A stretch of DNA of 64,000 nucleotides from Megaleporinus macrocephalus (lineage: Eukaryota > Chordata > Actinopteri > Characiformes > Anostomidae). Within the stretch, counting starts at the first letter, position 1, and each line of letters starts with the position of its first letter. Shown piece by piece: positions 11,808-23,888 of this stretch. The notes under the pieces are model-generated. The model made no database searches. It saw only the letters and a program-made list of their open reading frames with translations, and had not been told where the DNA came from. The DNA lies in contig CM038720.1 in assembly GCA_021613375.1 (NCBI GenBank), positions 4,155,889 to 4,219,888 of the forward strand, written 5' to 3'. Both the position numbers and the translations under genes were made by a program.

Positions 11808-14165
11808 CTTCCCGGTGCTGGGGAGAGTCTGAGTTCGTGAGAAAGTGTCTCCTCCATTAATGCTGATCAGCTCTGCGTCTGCAGGCGGAAATGGCGAGGG
11901 GAAAACCACTACGTCACTCTTCAGCGTGTCCGAGCTGAAGCACACGTCGTACTGCTGAGTGGCCTTCGAGTAAGACCAGCTCCCGTCAGGGTGCGTAGTG
12001 ACCACTGGAGCGCTGCAGCTGCTGAAACCGCCCTCTGACCCGTAACACTTAGCTGCTATTAAACCCACGAGGCTCAGCAGAAAGACCACCGACACTGAGA
12101 CAATAGCGATGAGCAGATACAGGTTCAGATCAGAAAAGCCCTCCTCCTTCATCGGAACTTGTCTTAGGGAAGGCTGCACACTGTCCAGACTCTCAACCAC
12201 CACAACCTCCACAGTGACCGTCGCTGACAGTGAAGGTTCTCCATGATCACATACTGTTAGAACAAGCGGGTGAGTTTTCAGGTCGTGGTCGCTCATTCGT
12301 CTCTTAGTCCTGATCTCTCCAGAGCTGCTTCCAATGCGGAAGAGATTAGTCCCCTTAGGTTCAGTCATGTGATACGACAGGAGCGCGTTATAACCGGAAT
12401 CAGCATCTACAGCTCGGATTTTAGCCACAAAGTATCCCGCTTCAGCAGAGTAGGGGACGTTCTCAGTGTTTACTGACCCAGCTTCAGAGTAAGGAGGTAA
12501 GATAACAGGACTGTTGTCGTTCTCGTCCAGAATGAACACATTCACAGTCACATTGCTGCTGAGAGGTGGCGCTCCAGAGTCTGTGGCCTGGACTTGAACT
12601 TGGAAAGATTTGATTTCCTCATAATTGAATGATTGTTTACTGTATATGTCTCCACTTGAGGGATTGATATCCACCATACTGTTCTTCCCAATCAAGGTAT
12701 AAACAACTTGTGCATTCTCATTAATATCAGGATCTTCTGCTGTCACTGTGGCTATTATGTTCCCAGCTGGGCTGTTCTCCTTCATATAAAACACCATTAA
12801 AGTGTCTAGAAATCGGGGCATATTGTCGTTCACATCAGTTATAACAATGGTCACAAGCATACTGCTGGACAGAGCTGGGGTACCTTTATCAGTAGCCATT
12901 ATTGTGATATTATATTTAGACACATGCTCTCTGTCTAGAAGCCCATCCACAACTAGTGAGTAGTAGTTTTTATAAGAAGGTTGAAGTTTAAAGGGACCAG
13001 GCTCTTTGACTTTTGCAGTGACCTCTCCATTTTTGCCTATGTCGTTATCAGCAATTGTGATCAATCCAACAGCTGTACCAGAGGTGGCGTCTTCTCTCAC
13101 GGAGCTTGTGAGAGAGGTAACAGAAATAGCTGGAGCATTATCATTCACATCAAGAACTTCAATTAGAACTTTGCAGTGAGATGCACGAGGTGAGGGACCT
13201 TTGTCCTGAGCTTGGGCGTGAAGTTCAAAAGCAGCAGTGTCTTCCCTGTCCAGTTGCCCTTTAACTGTTATTTCACCAGTGGCTGGGTTTATGTCAAAAA
13301 TGTCTGCCCACTTCTCTTTACCGTGGCTGATCAAAGAATAAACAATCTCTCCATTCAGTCCAGAGTCCAGATCAGTAGCAGTAAGCTTAATAACCGGTGT
13401 CCCAAAGACTGTATCCTCAGGGATGCTGACTTTGTACAGCTCGTTGCTGAATGTAGGCGCATTATCATTTACATCAATTACATTGACTGTGACATCAAGA
13501 GTCCCAGACTTTGGGGGTTTACCTCCATCGAGAGCAGTGAGTATGAGCTTAACGATGGCTTGCTTTTCTCTATCTAAAGCTTTCTGGAGAACAAGCTGTG
13601 GTGAGAGATTCTTTTCTCCACTGCTCTGAACATGTAACACGAAATATTCATTAGGATTAAGCTTATAGCTCTTAACCGAGTTGCTGCCTACATCTGCATC
13701 ACTGGCCTTAGGTAGGGGATATCTTTCGCCCGGTACTGCAAGCTCTGTACTGTTTAAATCATAGGTTTCATAAGGGAAAGATGGGGCGTTGTCGTTCACA
13801 TCAATTATATTCACAGTAATGCTAAATAGTCGCAACGGGTTTTGCGCAATAGCTTCAAGATGCAATGAACACGTTTGACTAGCGGAACAAAGCTCCTCTC
13901 GATCGATTCGCTCGTGCACAAACAGCTCGCCAGTCTTTAGATTTACCTCAAAATACTTCTTGTTCGACTCAGACACGATCTGAAACATGCGTGCCTCCAG
14001 CTCACCAGCGTTCAAGTTAAGGTCCTTCGCCATATTTCCGACTACGGTGCCTTTATTCACCTCCTCTGTCACGGAATACACGACCTGGGCCGAAGATAAA
14101 TCCCACAAAGAAAGAGGTAGGAGAAAGAAAAAGAGTGGATACGATCCCAAAAATAGAGCCTCCAT
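11808..14165 (-). CDS. pcdha: Alpha-type clustered protocadherin variable exon 3 (786 codons to donor)
   Basis: First of three sister exons (3, 4 and 5) with the same start [10 protein letters not shown] or [10 protein letters not shown] and the same 26-residue signal peptide ending LSSA before QVVYSVTEE. Six EC repeats, EC1 loop CSASQTC, membrane helix about 682-705, and the common stub in its PPADAE variant. Donor GTAAG at 11803-11807, phase 0. Compared with exon 4, most substitutions fall at the EC1/EC2 boundary (about residues 128-150) and in EC3, with scattered single changes elsewhere. Such closely related isoforms may or may not recognise each other; that cannot be decided from sequence. 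Confidence 0.9.
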
Positions 14166-14344
14166 CTTTCAGTTAAATGTTCTCTTCTGAAATAAAAGAC
14201 ACAAATTGCGATGAAACAAAAATCCGCATCCCAGCAGCTACTGTTTTTATGCTCGGTAGAAGGAGGCTCCCTGTCTGCCCTCCTCCTTTCTACTGCACGT
14301 CAAGAAAGGTGGAGACTGCAATTGGACACGCTGGTCATCAAAAT

Positions 14345-14373
14345 CGTGGTCAACAGCGACCTCGTGTGTCCAT
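14345..14373 (-). promoter_or_regulatory. CSE/CGCT-box promoter element of exon 3
   Basis: The minus strand reads GGACACACGAGGTCGCTG then TTGACCAC, about 180 bp upstream of the ATG. The surrounding 150 bp is closely shared with the promoters of exons 4 and 5. Confidence 0.7.
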
Positions 14374-14783
14374 AAAATCAAAATGAGTTAAAAGGTGAAA
14401 CTTCCTAAAGCTCACATAAACAGCTGCATTAATTTTACTTTATTCAAGCGACTCGTTAATTTCCTCATCAATAGAATGTATTGCATCTGCGCGATTATTT
14501 CCAAAATGATGTGAATTACAATACAAAACATAGTTGAAGTGGAAATGGTAAAGAAATATGAAGCAAATAATTGCCATCACTTTTCTCAGTGAACTACCTT
14601 CCGTTCATGAACAAGTCTCAAAGCTACTTGTAATATACTGAAAACCGTCCCCAACACAAATATTAAACATCTAAGACAAGCTCTTCATGAGTTCTGCAGA
14701 CAGATATATACATACGATTGTCAAACACAACCTAATAGTGGTTTCGGTTAAGTTTACTTGACGGCTAATTGAAGACATGCACC

Positions 14784-14826
14784 ATGATTGGACTGAAAGT
14801 CTTCGTCAGTGTATTTGTAGGTGAGT
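14784..14826 (+). other. Signal-peptide-exon-like sequence with splice donor (plus strand)
   Basis: ACC-ATG context, then twelve hydrophobic codons (MIGLKVFVSVFV), then one base and a strong donor GTGAGT at 14821. The arrangement resembles a short first coding exon. It is retained with an open frame and donor at 19202, and degraded at 23618. No downstream plus-strand exon is recognisable, so it may be a relic or chance. Confidence 0.25.
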
Positions 14827-14934
14827 AAAATGCGATAGTAAATAAAGCACATGGCTGCTGTCGCTGGTATTCATTTCTATCTGATTACACAAAATAAACT
14901 TCTAATTGACTGCACTGGTCACTCAGTACAGAAC

Positions 14935-14961
14935 AACGCTGTCCACTGCAGAAGTGCTGAA
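14935..14961 (-). promoter_or_regulatory. REST/NRSF (RE1)-like element, interval 3-4
   Basis: The minus strand has left half TTCAGCACT, an 8-nt spacer and right half GGACAGCGTT, about 770 bp upstream of exon 3. Confidence 0.6.
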
Positions 14962-15971
14962 ACAGAAATTACTGGTTGAGTTTAACGTCACCAAAATTTC
15001 TTCCAAAACAAGCAACATGAATTCCTTTCGTACGTTTCAATTAATTATTCGTGATTTATTAAATATAATTTTGACTATTTTTATATATTAACAAAATTAC
15101 TCTGTTAACATTGTGTGCTTTACATACATGACGAAAAGGTAAACAAATGTTTATAGTGATACTGTATTTTTTATGTAATGCTAAAAATTAATGAGCCACT
15201 GTTCAACATTTAATGTTAAATGTGATATTATTAATTTATATTCTTGTGCAATTTAATATTTTAAATGTTTTAACTTATTAAAAAAATATTTAAAAACTAT
15301 ATCCCTGAAGTAAAAATGAATCGAGCATTTTTGGCCATTTACTACGAGTAACTTATACTTTCGGTAGTATGGAAACAAATGAGCCAGTACAGGTACAATA
15401 ATTCTAAATATTTGCTTAATATTTTTATTAGGAAATTTGAATAAGTTCATGACGCGTTTTAAGCATTAAAAAAATAAAAAGGGATATGAACCATTAACAT
15501 GCGTTCAGCGGCGTGTTTAAACTTCATAATTTACGAAACACAAGTAATAATCATTTAGATTACCTGTGTAAATATGCATATTAATAAAATTTCTAAAGCC
15601 GCTAATACTTGTCAACTTCTACCAGCAAGAATTGCTAGCCGACACCGAAACAAATAAAATACAGAAAAAAATACAGCCTCGCCCTCCCACTGCTGGAGAG
15701 AGTTTGAATTCACTTAAATTGTCTACTAGCAATATCTTTACATCTCATTAGCATATCTCCACCACAAATTCAACCTTACAACAAGTTGATTTACTGACAA
15801 TGACGACTAATATCTCCACGTAAATTGGGTTACAAAGTGCGCCATAACTAAATCGGTTAAAGTCTTCTTGCAAGCACAATCAAGCAACGTCTTCTGTAGA
15901 GATACCAGATATTGAGCTCTGGGTTGATTAGATATTTTAACTTGAAAGTATAGCGCAGATTAGACTCTTAC

Positions 15972-18329
15972 CTTCCCGGTGCTGGGGAGAGTCTGAGTGC
16001 GCGAGAAAGTGTCTCCTCCATTAATGCTGATCAGCTCTGCGTCTACAGGTGGAAACGGCGAGGGGAAAACCACTACGTCACTCTTCAGCGTGTCAGAGCT
16101 GAAGCACACGTCGTACTGCTGAGTGGCCTTCGAGTAAGACCAGCTTCCGTCAGGGTGCGTAGTGACCACTGGAGCGCTGCAGCTGCTGAAACCGCCCTCT
16201 GACCCGTAACACTTAGCTGCTATTAAACCCACGAGGCTCAGCAGAAAGACCACCGACACTGAGACTATAGCGATGAGCAGATACAGGTTCAGATCAGAAA
16301 AGCCCTCCTCCTTCATCGGCACCTGTCTTAGGGAAGGCTGCACACTGTCCAGACTCTCAACCACCACAACCTCCACAGTGACCGTCGCTGACAGTGAAGG
16401 TTCTCCATGATCACATACTGTTAGAACAAGCGGGTGAGTTTTCAGGTCGTGGTCGCTCATTCGTCTTTTAGTCCTGATCTCTCCAGAGCTGCTTCCGATG
16501 CGGAAGAGATTAGTCCCCTTAGGTTCAGTCATGTGATACGACAGGAGCGCGTTATAACCGGAATCAGCATCTACAGCTCGGATTTTAGCCACAAAGTATC
16601 CCGCTTCAGCAGAGTAGGGGACGTTCTCAGTGTTTACTGACCCAGCTTCAGAGTAAGGAGGTAAGATAACAGGACTGTTGTCGTTCTCGTCCAGAATGAA
16701 CACATTCACAGTCACATTGCTGCTGAGAGGTGGCGCTCCAGAGTCTGTGGCCTGGACTTGAACTTGGAAAGATTTGACTTCCTCATAATTAAATGATTGT
16801 TTACTGTATATGTCACCACTTGAGGGATTGATATCCACCATACTGTTCTTCCCAATCAATGTATAAACAACTTGTGCATTCTCATTAATATCAGGATCTT
16901 CTGCTGTCACTGTGGCTATGATGTTTCCAGCTGGGCTGTTCTCCTTCATATAAAACACCATTAAAGTAGCTGGAAATTGGGGTGCATTGTCGTTCACATC
17001 AGTTATAACAATAGTCACAACCATACTGCTGGACAGAGCTGGGGTACCTTTATCAGTAGCCATTATTGTGATATTATATTTAGACACATGCTCTCTGTCT
17101 AGAGGCCCATCCACAACTAATGAGTAGTAGTTTTTATAAGAAGGTTGAAGTTTAAAGGGACCAGGCTCTTTGACTTTAGCAGTGACCTCTCCATTTTTGC
17201 CTACGTCGTTATCAGCAATTGTGATCAATCCAACAGCTGTACCAGAGGTGGCGTCTTCTCTCACAGAGCTTGTGAGTGAAGTTACAGAAATGGATGGAGC
17301 ATTATCATTCACATCAAGAACTTCGATTAGAACTTTGCAGTGAGACTCACGAGGCGAGGAGCCTTTGTCTTGAGCTTGGGCGTGAAGTTCAAAAGCAGCA
17401 GTGTCTTCCCTGTCCAGTTGCCCTTTAACTGTTATTTCACCAGTGGCTGAGTTTATGTCAAAAATGTCTGCCCACTTCTCTTTACCGTGGCTTATCAAAG
17501 AATAAACAATCTCTCCATTCAGTCCAGAGTCCAGATCAGTAGCATTAAGCTTAATAACCGGTGTCCCAAAGACTGTATCCTCAGGGATGCTGACTTTGTA
17601 CAGCTCTTTGCTGAATGCAGGTGTATTGTCGTTTACATCAATCACATTGACTGTGACATCAAGTGTCCCAGACTTTGGGGGTTTACCTCCATCGAAAGCA
17701 GTGAGTATGAGCTTAACGATGGTCTGCTTTTCTCTATCTAAAGCTTTCTGGAGAACAAGCTGCGGTGAGAGATTCTGTTCTCCACTGCTCTGAACGTGTA
17801 ACGAGAAATATTCATTAGGGCTAAGCTTGTAGCTCTTAACGGAATTGCTGCCTACATCTGCATCACTGGCCTTGGGTAACGGATATCTTTCACCAGCAAA
17901 TGCATGCTCTGTAATTTTTAAATCATACATTTTATAAGGGAAAGACGGGGCGTTGTCGTTCACATCCATTATATTCACAGTAATGCTAAAAAGTCGCAAC
18001 GGGTTTTGCGCAATAGCTTCAAGATGCAACGAACACGTTTGACTCGCAGAACAAAGCTCCTCTCGATCGATTCGCTCCTGCACAAACAGCTCGCCAGTCT
18101 TTAGATTTACCTCAAAATACTTCTTGTTCGACTCAGACACGATCTGAAACATGCGTGCCTCCAGCTCGCCAGCGTTCAAGTGAAGGTCCTTCGCCATATT
18201 TCCGACTACGGTGCCTTTATTCACTTCCTCTGTCACGGAATACACGACCTGAGCCGAAGATAAATCCCACAAAGAAAGATGTAGGAGAAAGAAAACGAGT
18301 GGATACGATCCCAAAAATAGAACCTCCAT
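15972..18329 (-). CDS. pcdha: Alpha-type clustered protocadherin variable exon 4 (786 codons to donor)
   Basis: Sister of exons 3 and 5 with the same length and architecture. Signal peptide [20 protein letters not shown] onward to residue 26. The EC1/EC2 boundary reads [17 protein letters not shown] instead of the exon 3 version [19 protein letters not shown]3 begins with the [17 protein letters not shown] segment shared with its sisters. The stub is the PPVDAE variant, unlike exons 3 and 5, so the stub allele does not follow the ectodomain relationship. Donor GTAAG at 15967-15971, phase 0. Intact with no stop or frameshift. Confidence 0.9.
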
Positions 18330-18516
18330 CTTTCAGTTAAATATTTTCTTTTGAAATTCAAGACGCAAATTGCGATGAAACAAAGCAAAGCAAAATCCGC
18401 ATACCAGCAGCTACTGTTTTTTATGCTTGGTAGAGGGAGCGTCACTGTCTGCCCTCCTCCTTTCTGCTGCGTGTAAAGAGAGGTGGAGACTGGAATTGGA
18501 CACGCTGGTCATGAAA

Positions 18517-18546
18517 TCGTGGTCAACAGCGACCTCTTGTGTCCAT
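18517..18546 (-). promoter_or_regulatory. CSE/CGCT-box promoter element of exon 4
   Basis: The minus strand reads GGACACAAGAGGTCGCTG then TTGACCAC, about 190 bp upstream of the ATG at 18329. Confidence 0.7.
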
Positions 18547-19201
18547 AATGCCGAAATGGGGTTACAGTTAAAACTTCTTAATACTGGCATAAAGAGATGA
18601 TTTTATTTAATTAAACAAGTCCTTTACTTTTTCACCAATAAAATATATACAATCAGCTCAAATTCGAAAAGTAAGTTGATTAAAACATAAAACATGCTTG
18701 TCGTTATATATTGTATTTGTGTGAAAATGGTGTAAACATCTTAAGCAAGTAAATGCAATTGCTATACTCAGTGAACTACTTTCATTTCATGAACAAATCT
18801 AAAAGTATTTTGAAATACACTCGACGCGCAGATGTCATAGACAATTACAAGCTTATTTAAAAGAAAAAGTTGATTGTGTGGAAGAGAAACGAAATAAACT
18901 CACTCAATCTTGGTTTAATGACTGGAACGAAGAAGAAACGAAAGTCACAACGCGCAAGCAAGCAATCAGAAAAGAATGTATAAGCTCCAGGCAGAAGACA
19001 GAAACCTCTAATACCAGAAAAAGAGCACGTGCTGTCGATTTACAGCGCGACCACATGAAAATAACAGCCCAAGCAAAAGTTTAGGCATCTAAATCAGGAT
19101 CTTCCTAAGAGTTACAGACAGATAAATACACCCATGAACAAATCACAGTGTAATAATCGTTTAGTTGAAGTTGACCTGACGGCTAATGAAAGACAAGCAC
19201 C

Positions 19202-19244
19202 ATGATTGGACTGAAAGGCTTCGTCAGTACAATTGTAGGTGAGT
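19202..19244 (+). other. Signal-peptide-exon-like sequence with splice donor, second copy
   Basis: ACC-ATG context, MIGLKGFVSTIV, then one base and GTGAGT at 19239. The 37-nt length before the donor equals that of the copy at 14784, and neither has an in-frame stop before the donor. Confidence 0.25.
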
Positions 19245-19352
19245 AGCATGCGCTAGTAGAGGAACCACATCGCTGCTATCGCTGTCATTCATTTCTATCT
19301 GATTACACAAAATAAACTTCTAATTGACTCCACTGGTCACTCATTACAAAAC

Positions 19353-19379
19353 AGCGCTGTCCAGTGTGGAAGTGCTGAA
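19353..19379 (-). promoter_or_regulatory. REST/NRSF (RE1)-like element, interval 4-5
   Basis: The minus strand has left half TTCAGCACT, an 8-nt spacer and right half GGACAGCGCT, about 1.0 kb upstream of exon 4. Each half differs from consensus at one position. Confidence 0.65.
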
Positions 19380-20388
19380 ACAAAAACTACTCGTTAAGAT
19401 AAACTTCACCAAAACTCCTTACAAAGCAAGCAACATGAAGTTCGTTTCGGTTTATTTTTTTTAAATAAATGTGGCGTAAATTATGAAATATAACTTTGAC
19501 ATTTTTTTTAAATATTAAGAAAGCTACTGTGTTTACATTGTGTGCCTCACATGTTTGACGAAATAGGCAACCAAGGATTTACAGTGATACTGTTTTTGTC
19601 ATTTAATGCTGAATGAAAACAAGTAATTGCTAAACATTTAATGTTTAATGTAATGTTATAAATGAATGTTCTAGCAATTTAATATTTTAAATATCTTAAC
19701 TTTTTAAAACATTATTTGAAAGTTGTACTGAAGTAAAAAAAATAATCCAGCCCTTTTTAACATTTACTACGACTAACTTATACATTTTTAACATGGAAAT
19801 TAATGAGCCAGTACATTTATAATAATTTTAACTAATAACGTAATATTTTAATTCAGGAATGTGAACAAGTTAATAACGTGTTTGAAGCATTAAAAAACAT
19901 GAAAAGTAATATAAACCATTGACATATGTTCAGCCGCGTGTTTAAACCTCAAACTTCATGAAGCGCTAGTATTTACTGTTTACTGTAGATTAGCTATGTG
20001 AATATGCATATTAATTAAATTTCTAAAGCCGCTAATACCTGTCAACGTTTACCAGCGAGAATTGCTAGCCGACAGCGAAACAAACAGAATACAGCCTCGC
20101 CTTTCCAGTGCTGGAGAGTTTGAGTTCACGTTATATTTCATACAATCAACTGTCTAACATCTCATTAGCAAACCTACACCACAAATTTAAACCTACAACT
20201 AGTTCATTTACTAACCATGAAGTCTAATATCTCCACGTAAATTTTGTCACAAAGAGCATCATGACTAAATCGGTTAAAGTCTTTTTGCTAGCACAAACAA
20301 GCAACGTCTTCTGTAGTGATACCAGATAATGAGCTCTGGGTTGAATAAATATCTGAACTTGAAAGTACAGCGTTTATCAGACTCTTAC

Positions 20389-22747
20389 CTTCCCGGTGCT
20401 GGGGAGAGTCTGAGTGCGCGAGAAAGTGTCTCCTCCATTAATGCTGATCAGCTCTGCGTCTGCAGGCGGAAACGGCGAGGGGAAAACCACTACGTCACTC
20501 TTCAGAGTGTCCGAGCTGAAGCACACGTCGTACTGCTGAGTGGCCTTCGAGTAAGACCAGCTCCCATCAGGGTGCGTAGTGACCACTGGAGCGCTGCAGC
20601 TGCTGAAACCGCCCTCTGACCCGTAACATTTAGCTACTATTAAACCCACGAGGCTCAGCAGAAAGACCACCGACACTGAGACTATAGCGATGAGCACATA
20701 CAGGTTCAGATCAGAAAAGCCCTCCTCCTTCATCGGAACTTGTCTTAGGGAAGGCTGCACACTGTCCAGACTCTCAACCACCACAACCTCCACAGTGACC
20801 GTCGCTGACAGTGAAGGTTCTCCATGATCACATACTGTTAGAACAAGCGGGGTGAGTTTTCAGGTCGTGGTCGCTCATTCGTCTTTTAGTCCTGATCTCT
20901 CCAGAGCTGCTTCCGATGCGGAAGAGATTAGTCCCCTTAGGTTCAGTCATGTGATACGACAGGAGCGCGTTATAACCAGAATCAGCATCTACAGCTCGGA
21001 TTTTAGCCACAAAGTATCCCGCTTCAGCAGAGTACGGGACGTTCTCAGTGTTTACTGACCCAGCTTCAGAGTAAGGAGGTAAGATAACAGGACTGTTGTC
21101 GTTCTCGTCCAGAATGAACACATTCACAGTCACATTGCTGCTGAGAGCTGGAGCTCCAGAGTCTGTGGCCTGGACTTGAACTTGGAATGATTTGATTTCC
21201 TCATAATTAAACGACTGTTTACTGTATATGTCTCCACTTGAGGGATTGATGTCCACCATACTGTTCTTCCCAATCAAGGTATAAACAATTAGTGCATTCT
21301 CATTATCATCAGGGTCTTTTGCTGTAATTGTGGCTATGATGTTCCCAGCTGGGCTGTTCTCCTTCATATAAAACACCATTAAAGTGTCTGGAAATTGGGG
21401 CACATTGTCGTTCACATCAGTTATAACAATGGTCACAACCATACTGCTGGAGAGAGCTGGGGTGCCTTTATCAATAGCCATTATTGTGATATTATATTTA
21501 GACACATGCTCTCTGTCTAGAAGCCCATCCACAACTAACGAGTAGTAGTTTTTATAAGAAGGTTGAAGTTTAAAGGGACCAGGCTCTTTGACTTTAGCAG
21601 TGACCTCTCCATTTTTGCCTACATCATTATCAGCAATTGTGATCAATCCAACAGCCGTTCCAGAGGTGGCATCTTCTCTCACAGAGCTTGTGAGAGAGGT
21701 AACAGAAATAACTGGAGCATTATCATTCACATCAAGAACTTCGATTAGAACTTTGCAGTGAGATACATGAGGAGAAGAACCTTTGTCCTGAGCTTGGGCG
21801 TGAAGTTCAAAGGCGGCAGTGTCTTCCCTGTCCAGTTGACCTTTAACTGTTATTTCACCAGTGGCTGGGTTTATGTCAAAAATGTCTGACCATTTCTCTT
21901 TACCGTGGCTTATCAAAGAAAAAACAATCTCTCCATTCAGTCCAGAGTCCAGATCAGTAGCAATAAGCTTAATAACCCGCGTCCCAAAGACTGTATCCTC
22001 AGGGATGCTGACTTTGTACAGCTCTTTGCTGAATGTAGGCGCATTATCATTTACATCAGTCACATTAACCGTGATATCAAGAGTCCCAGACTTTGGGGGT
22101 TTACCTCCATCGACAGCAGTGAGTATGAGCTTAACGATGGCTTGCTTTTCTCTATCTAAAGCTTTCTGGAGAACAAGCTGCGGTGAGAGATTCTGTTCTC
22201 CACTGCTCTGAACGTGTAACGAGAAATATTCATTAGGGCTAAGCTTGTAGCTCTTAACCGAGTTGCTTCCTACATCTGCATCACTGGCCTTGGGCAGCGG
22301 ATACCTATCGCCAGCGAATGCAAGCTCTGTAATGTTTAAATCATAGGTTTTATAAGGGAAAGACGGGGCGTTGTCGTTCACATCCATTATGTTGACCGTA
22401 ATGCTAAAAAGTCGTAAAGGGTTTTGCGCAATAGCTTCAAGATGCAATGAACAAGTTTGACTAGCGGAACAAAGCTCCTCGCGATCGATTCGCTCGTGCA
22501 CAAACAGCTCGCCAGTCTTTAGATTTACCTCAAAATATTTCTTGTTCGACCCAGACACGATCTGAAACATGCGTGCCTCCAGCTCGCCAGCGTTCAAGTT
22601 AAGGTCCTTCGCCATATTTCCAACCACGGTGCCTTTATTCACTTCCTCTGTCACGGAATACACGACCTGAGCCGAAGATAAATCCCACAAAGAAAGAGGT
22701 AGGAGAAAGAAAACGAGTGGATACGATCCCAAAAATAGAACCTCCAT
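20389..22747 (-). pseudogene. pcdha: Alpha-type protocadherin variable exon 5 with a 1-bp frameshift before the membrane helix
   Basis: Sister of exons 3 and 4: start [10 protein letters not shown] at 22747, signal peptide 1-26, EC1-EC5 intact. At 20849-20852 there are four G where every other copy has three, inside the homogenised EC6 sequence. Translation from the normal start then ends after about 639 residues (frame stop at 20828), losing half of EC6, the membrane helix and the stub; a frame for these resumes at 20793 and reaches the donor at 20384-20388. Exon length is 2359 bp, one more than the 2358 of exons 3 and 4. Apart from this base, the exon, its donor and its promoter CSE look functional. 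It may be a recent pseudogene, an allele that secretes a soluble ectodomain, or an assembly error. Confidence 0.7.
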
Positions 22748-22931
22748 CTTTCAATTAAATGTTTTCTGAATTAAACGACGCAAATTGCGATGAAACAAAA
22801 CGACTCAAAATCCGCATCCCAGCAGCTACTGTTTTTATGCTCAGTAGAAGGAGGCTGACTGTCTGCCCTCCTCCTCTCTGCTGCGCGTAAAAAAAGGTGG
22901 AGACTGCAACTGGACACGCTGGTCATCAAAA

Positions 22932-22961
22932 TCGTGGTCAACAGCGACCTCTTTTGTCCAT
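22932..22961 (-). promoter_or_regulatory. CSE/CGCT-box promoter element of exon 5
   Basis: The minus strand reads GGACAAAAGAGGTCGCTG then TTGACCAC, about 190 bp upstream of the start. It is as well kept as those of the intact sister exons despite the frameshift in the coding part. Confidence 0.65.
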
Positions 22962-23752
22962 GAAACCAAAATGAGTTCTGAGTTGAGACTCTCTAACGCT
23001 GACATAAACAGCTGCATTAATTTTACTTGATTCAAGCGACTGGTTAATTTCCTCATCAATAGAATATTTAATTCAATTTTAATTATTAATTATTTCCAAA
23101 AGTTAGTAAACTACAGCATAGTTGAAGTAAGAATATGACAAAATCTAAAGGAAATAACTGTCATCACTTTTCTCAGTGAACTACCTCCCGTTCATAAAAA
23201 AAGTCTCAAATCCCACTTGTAATCTACTGGACCCGCAGACATTTTGGAAAATTCTGAGCTCACATACAAATACAAATATAAGTAAAGCCTTGAATTTATG
23301 GCAGAGAAAAAAATAAAAACACACTGAATCTCAATTTCAGAACCCAAACAAAGAAGAAACTGAGATCGTAATCAGCAAACAAGTAAACTAAAAATTATCC
23401 GTAAGCACCAGACAAAAGAAAGTATATTCTAATACCAGAAAAATAGAGATTTAGAAAGCAACGGCATGGAAAACATCAACATCCCCAGCACAAAGTTTAG
23501 GCATCTAAAACAAGCTCTTCAAGAGATCTACAGACGGATAAATAGACCCTATTGCCAAGCACAACGTAAGAGTTTTTTCGGTGCAGCTTACTTGACGACT
23601 AATGGAAAACAAGCACCATCATTGGATCACAACGTTTAGTCAGTACAGTTGTAGGTAACACATGCTAATACATAAAGCATATCGCTTCTGTCGCTGGCAT
23701 TTATTTTTTATTCAACTATGCAAAATAAACTCTTATTCTAATTTCTTTTACA

Positions 23753-23820
23753 CAACCGGCTGCTACTGCAATAACTGCAATTTCCCCCTGGGATCAATAA
23801 AGTATTTCTGATTCTGATTA
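23753..23820 (+). mobile_element. 3' tail of a teleost non-LTR retrotransposon
   Basis: ACCGGCTGCTACTGCAATAA followed by TTTCCCCCTGGGATCAATAA and a short TTCTGA-type tail. The same sequence occurs at 58800-58877. The CCCTGGGATCAATAAAGTAT phrase is typical of the 3' end of fish LINE-related elements. Confidence 0.65.
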
Positions 23821-23861
23821 ACAGACTGCTCCGGTCACATCGAGGACACTCAGTACAAATG

Positions 23862-23888
23862 GCCGCTGTTCAAGGAAGAAATGCTGAA
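23862..23888 (-). promoter_or_regulatory. Degenerate REST/NRSF (RE1)-like element, interval 5-6
   Basis: The minus strand has left half TTCAGCATT, an 8-nt spacer and right half GAACAGCGGC, about 1.1 kb upstream of the frameshifted exon 5. It is the weakest of the series and is recognised mainly by its position. Confidence 0.45.

Larger units (their letters stand above)
14380..15971. other. Inter-exon spacer, no confirmed gene
   Basis: Spacer between exons 3 and 4, paralogous to 18.55-20.38 kb and in part to 22.97-24.84 kb. It carries an RE1-like element and a small plus-strand signal-exon-like sequence, listed separately. The rest is AT-rich with no visible coding content. Confidence 0.6.
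18550..20388. other. Inter-exon spacer, no confirmed gene
   Basis: Diverged duplicate of the 14.38-15.97 kb spacer. It contains the second signal-exon-like sequence and an RE1-like element. The 68-codon plus-strand frame near 18878 has no recognisable features and is not conserved in the sister spacers. Confidence 0.6.
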
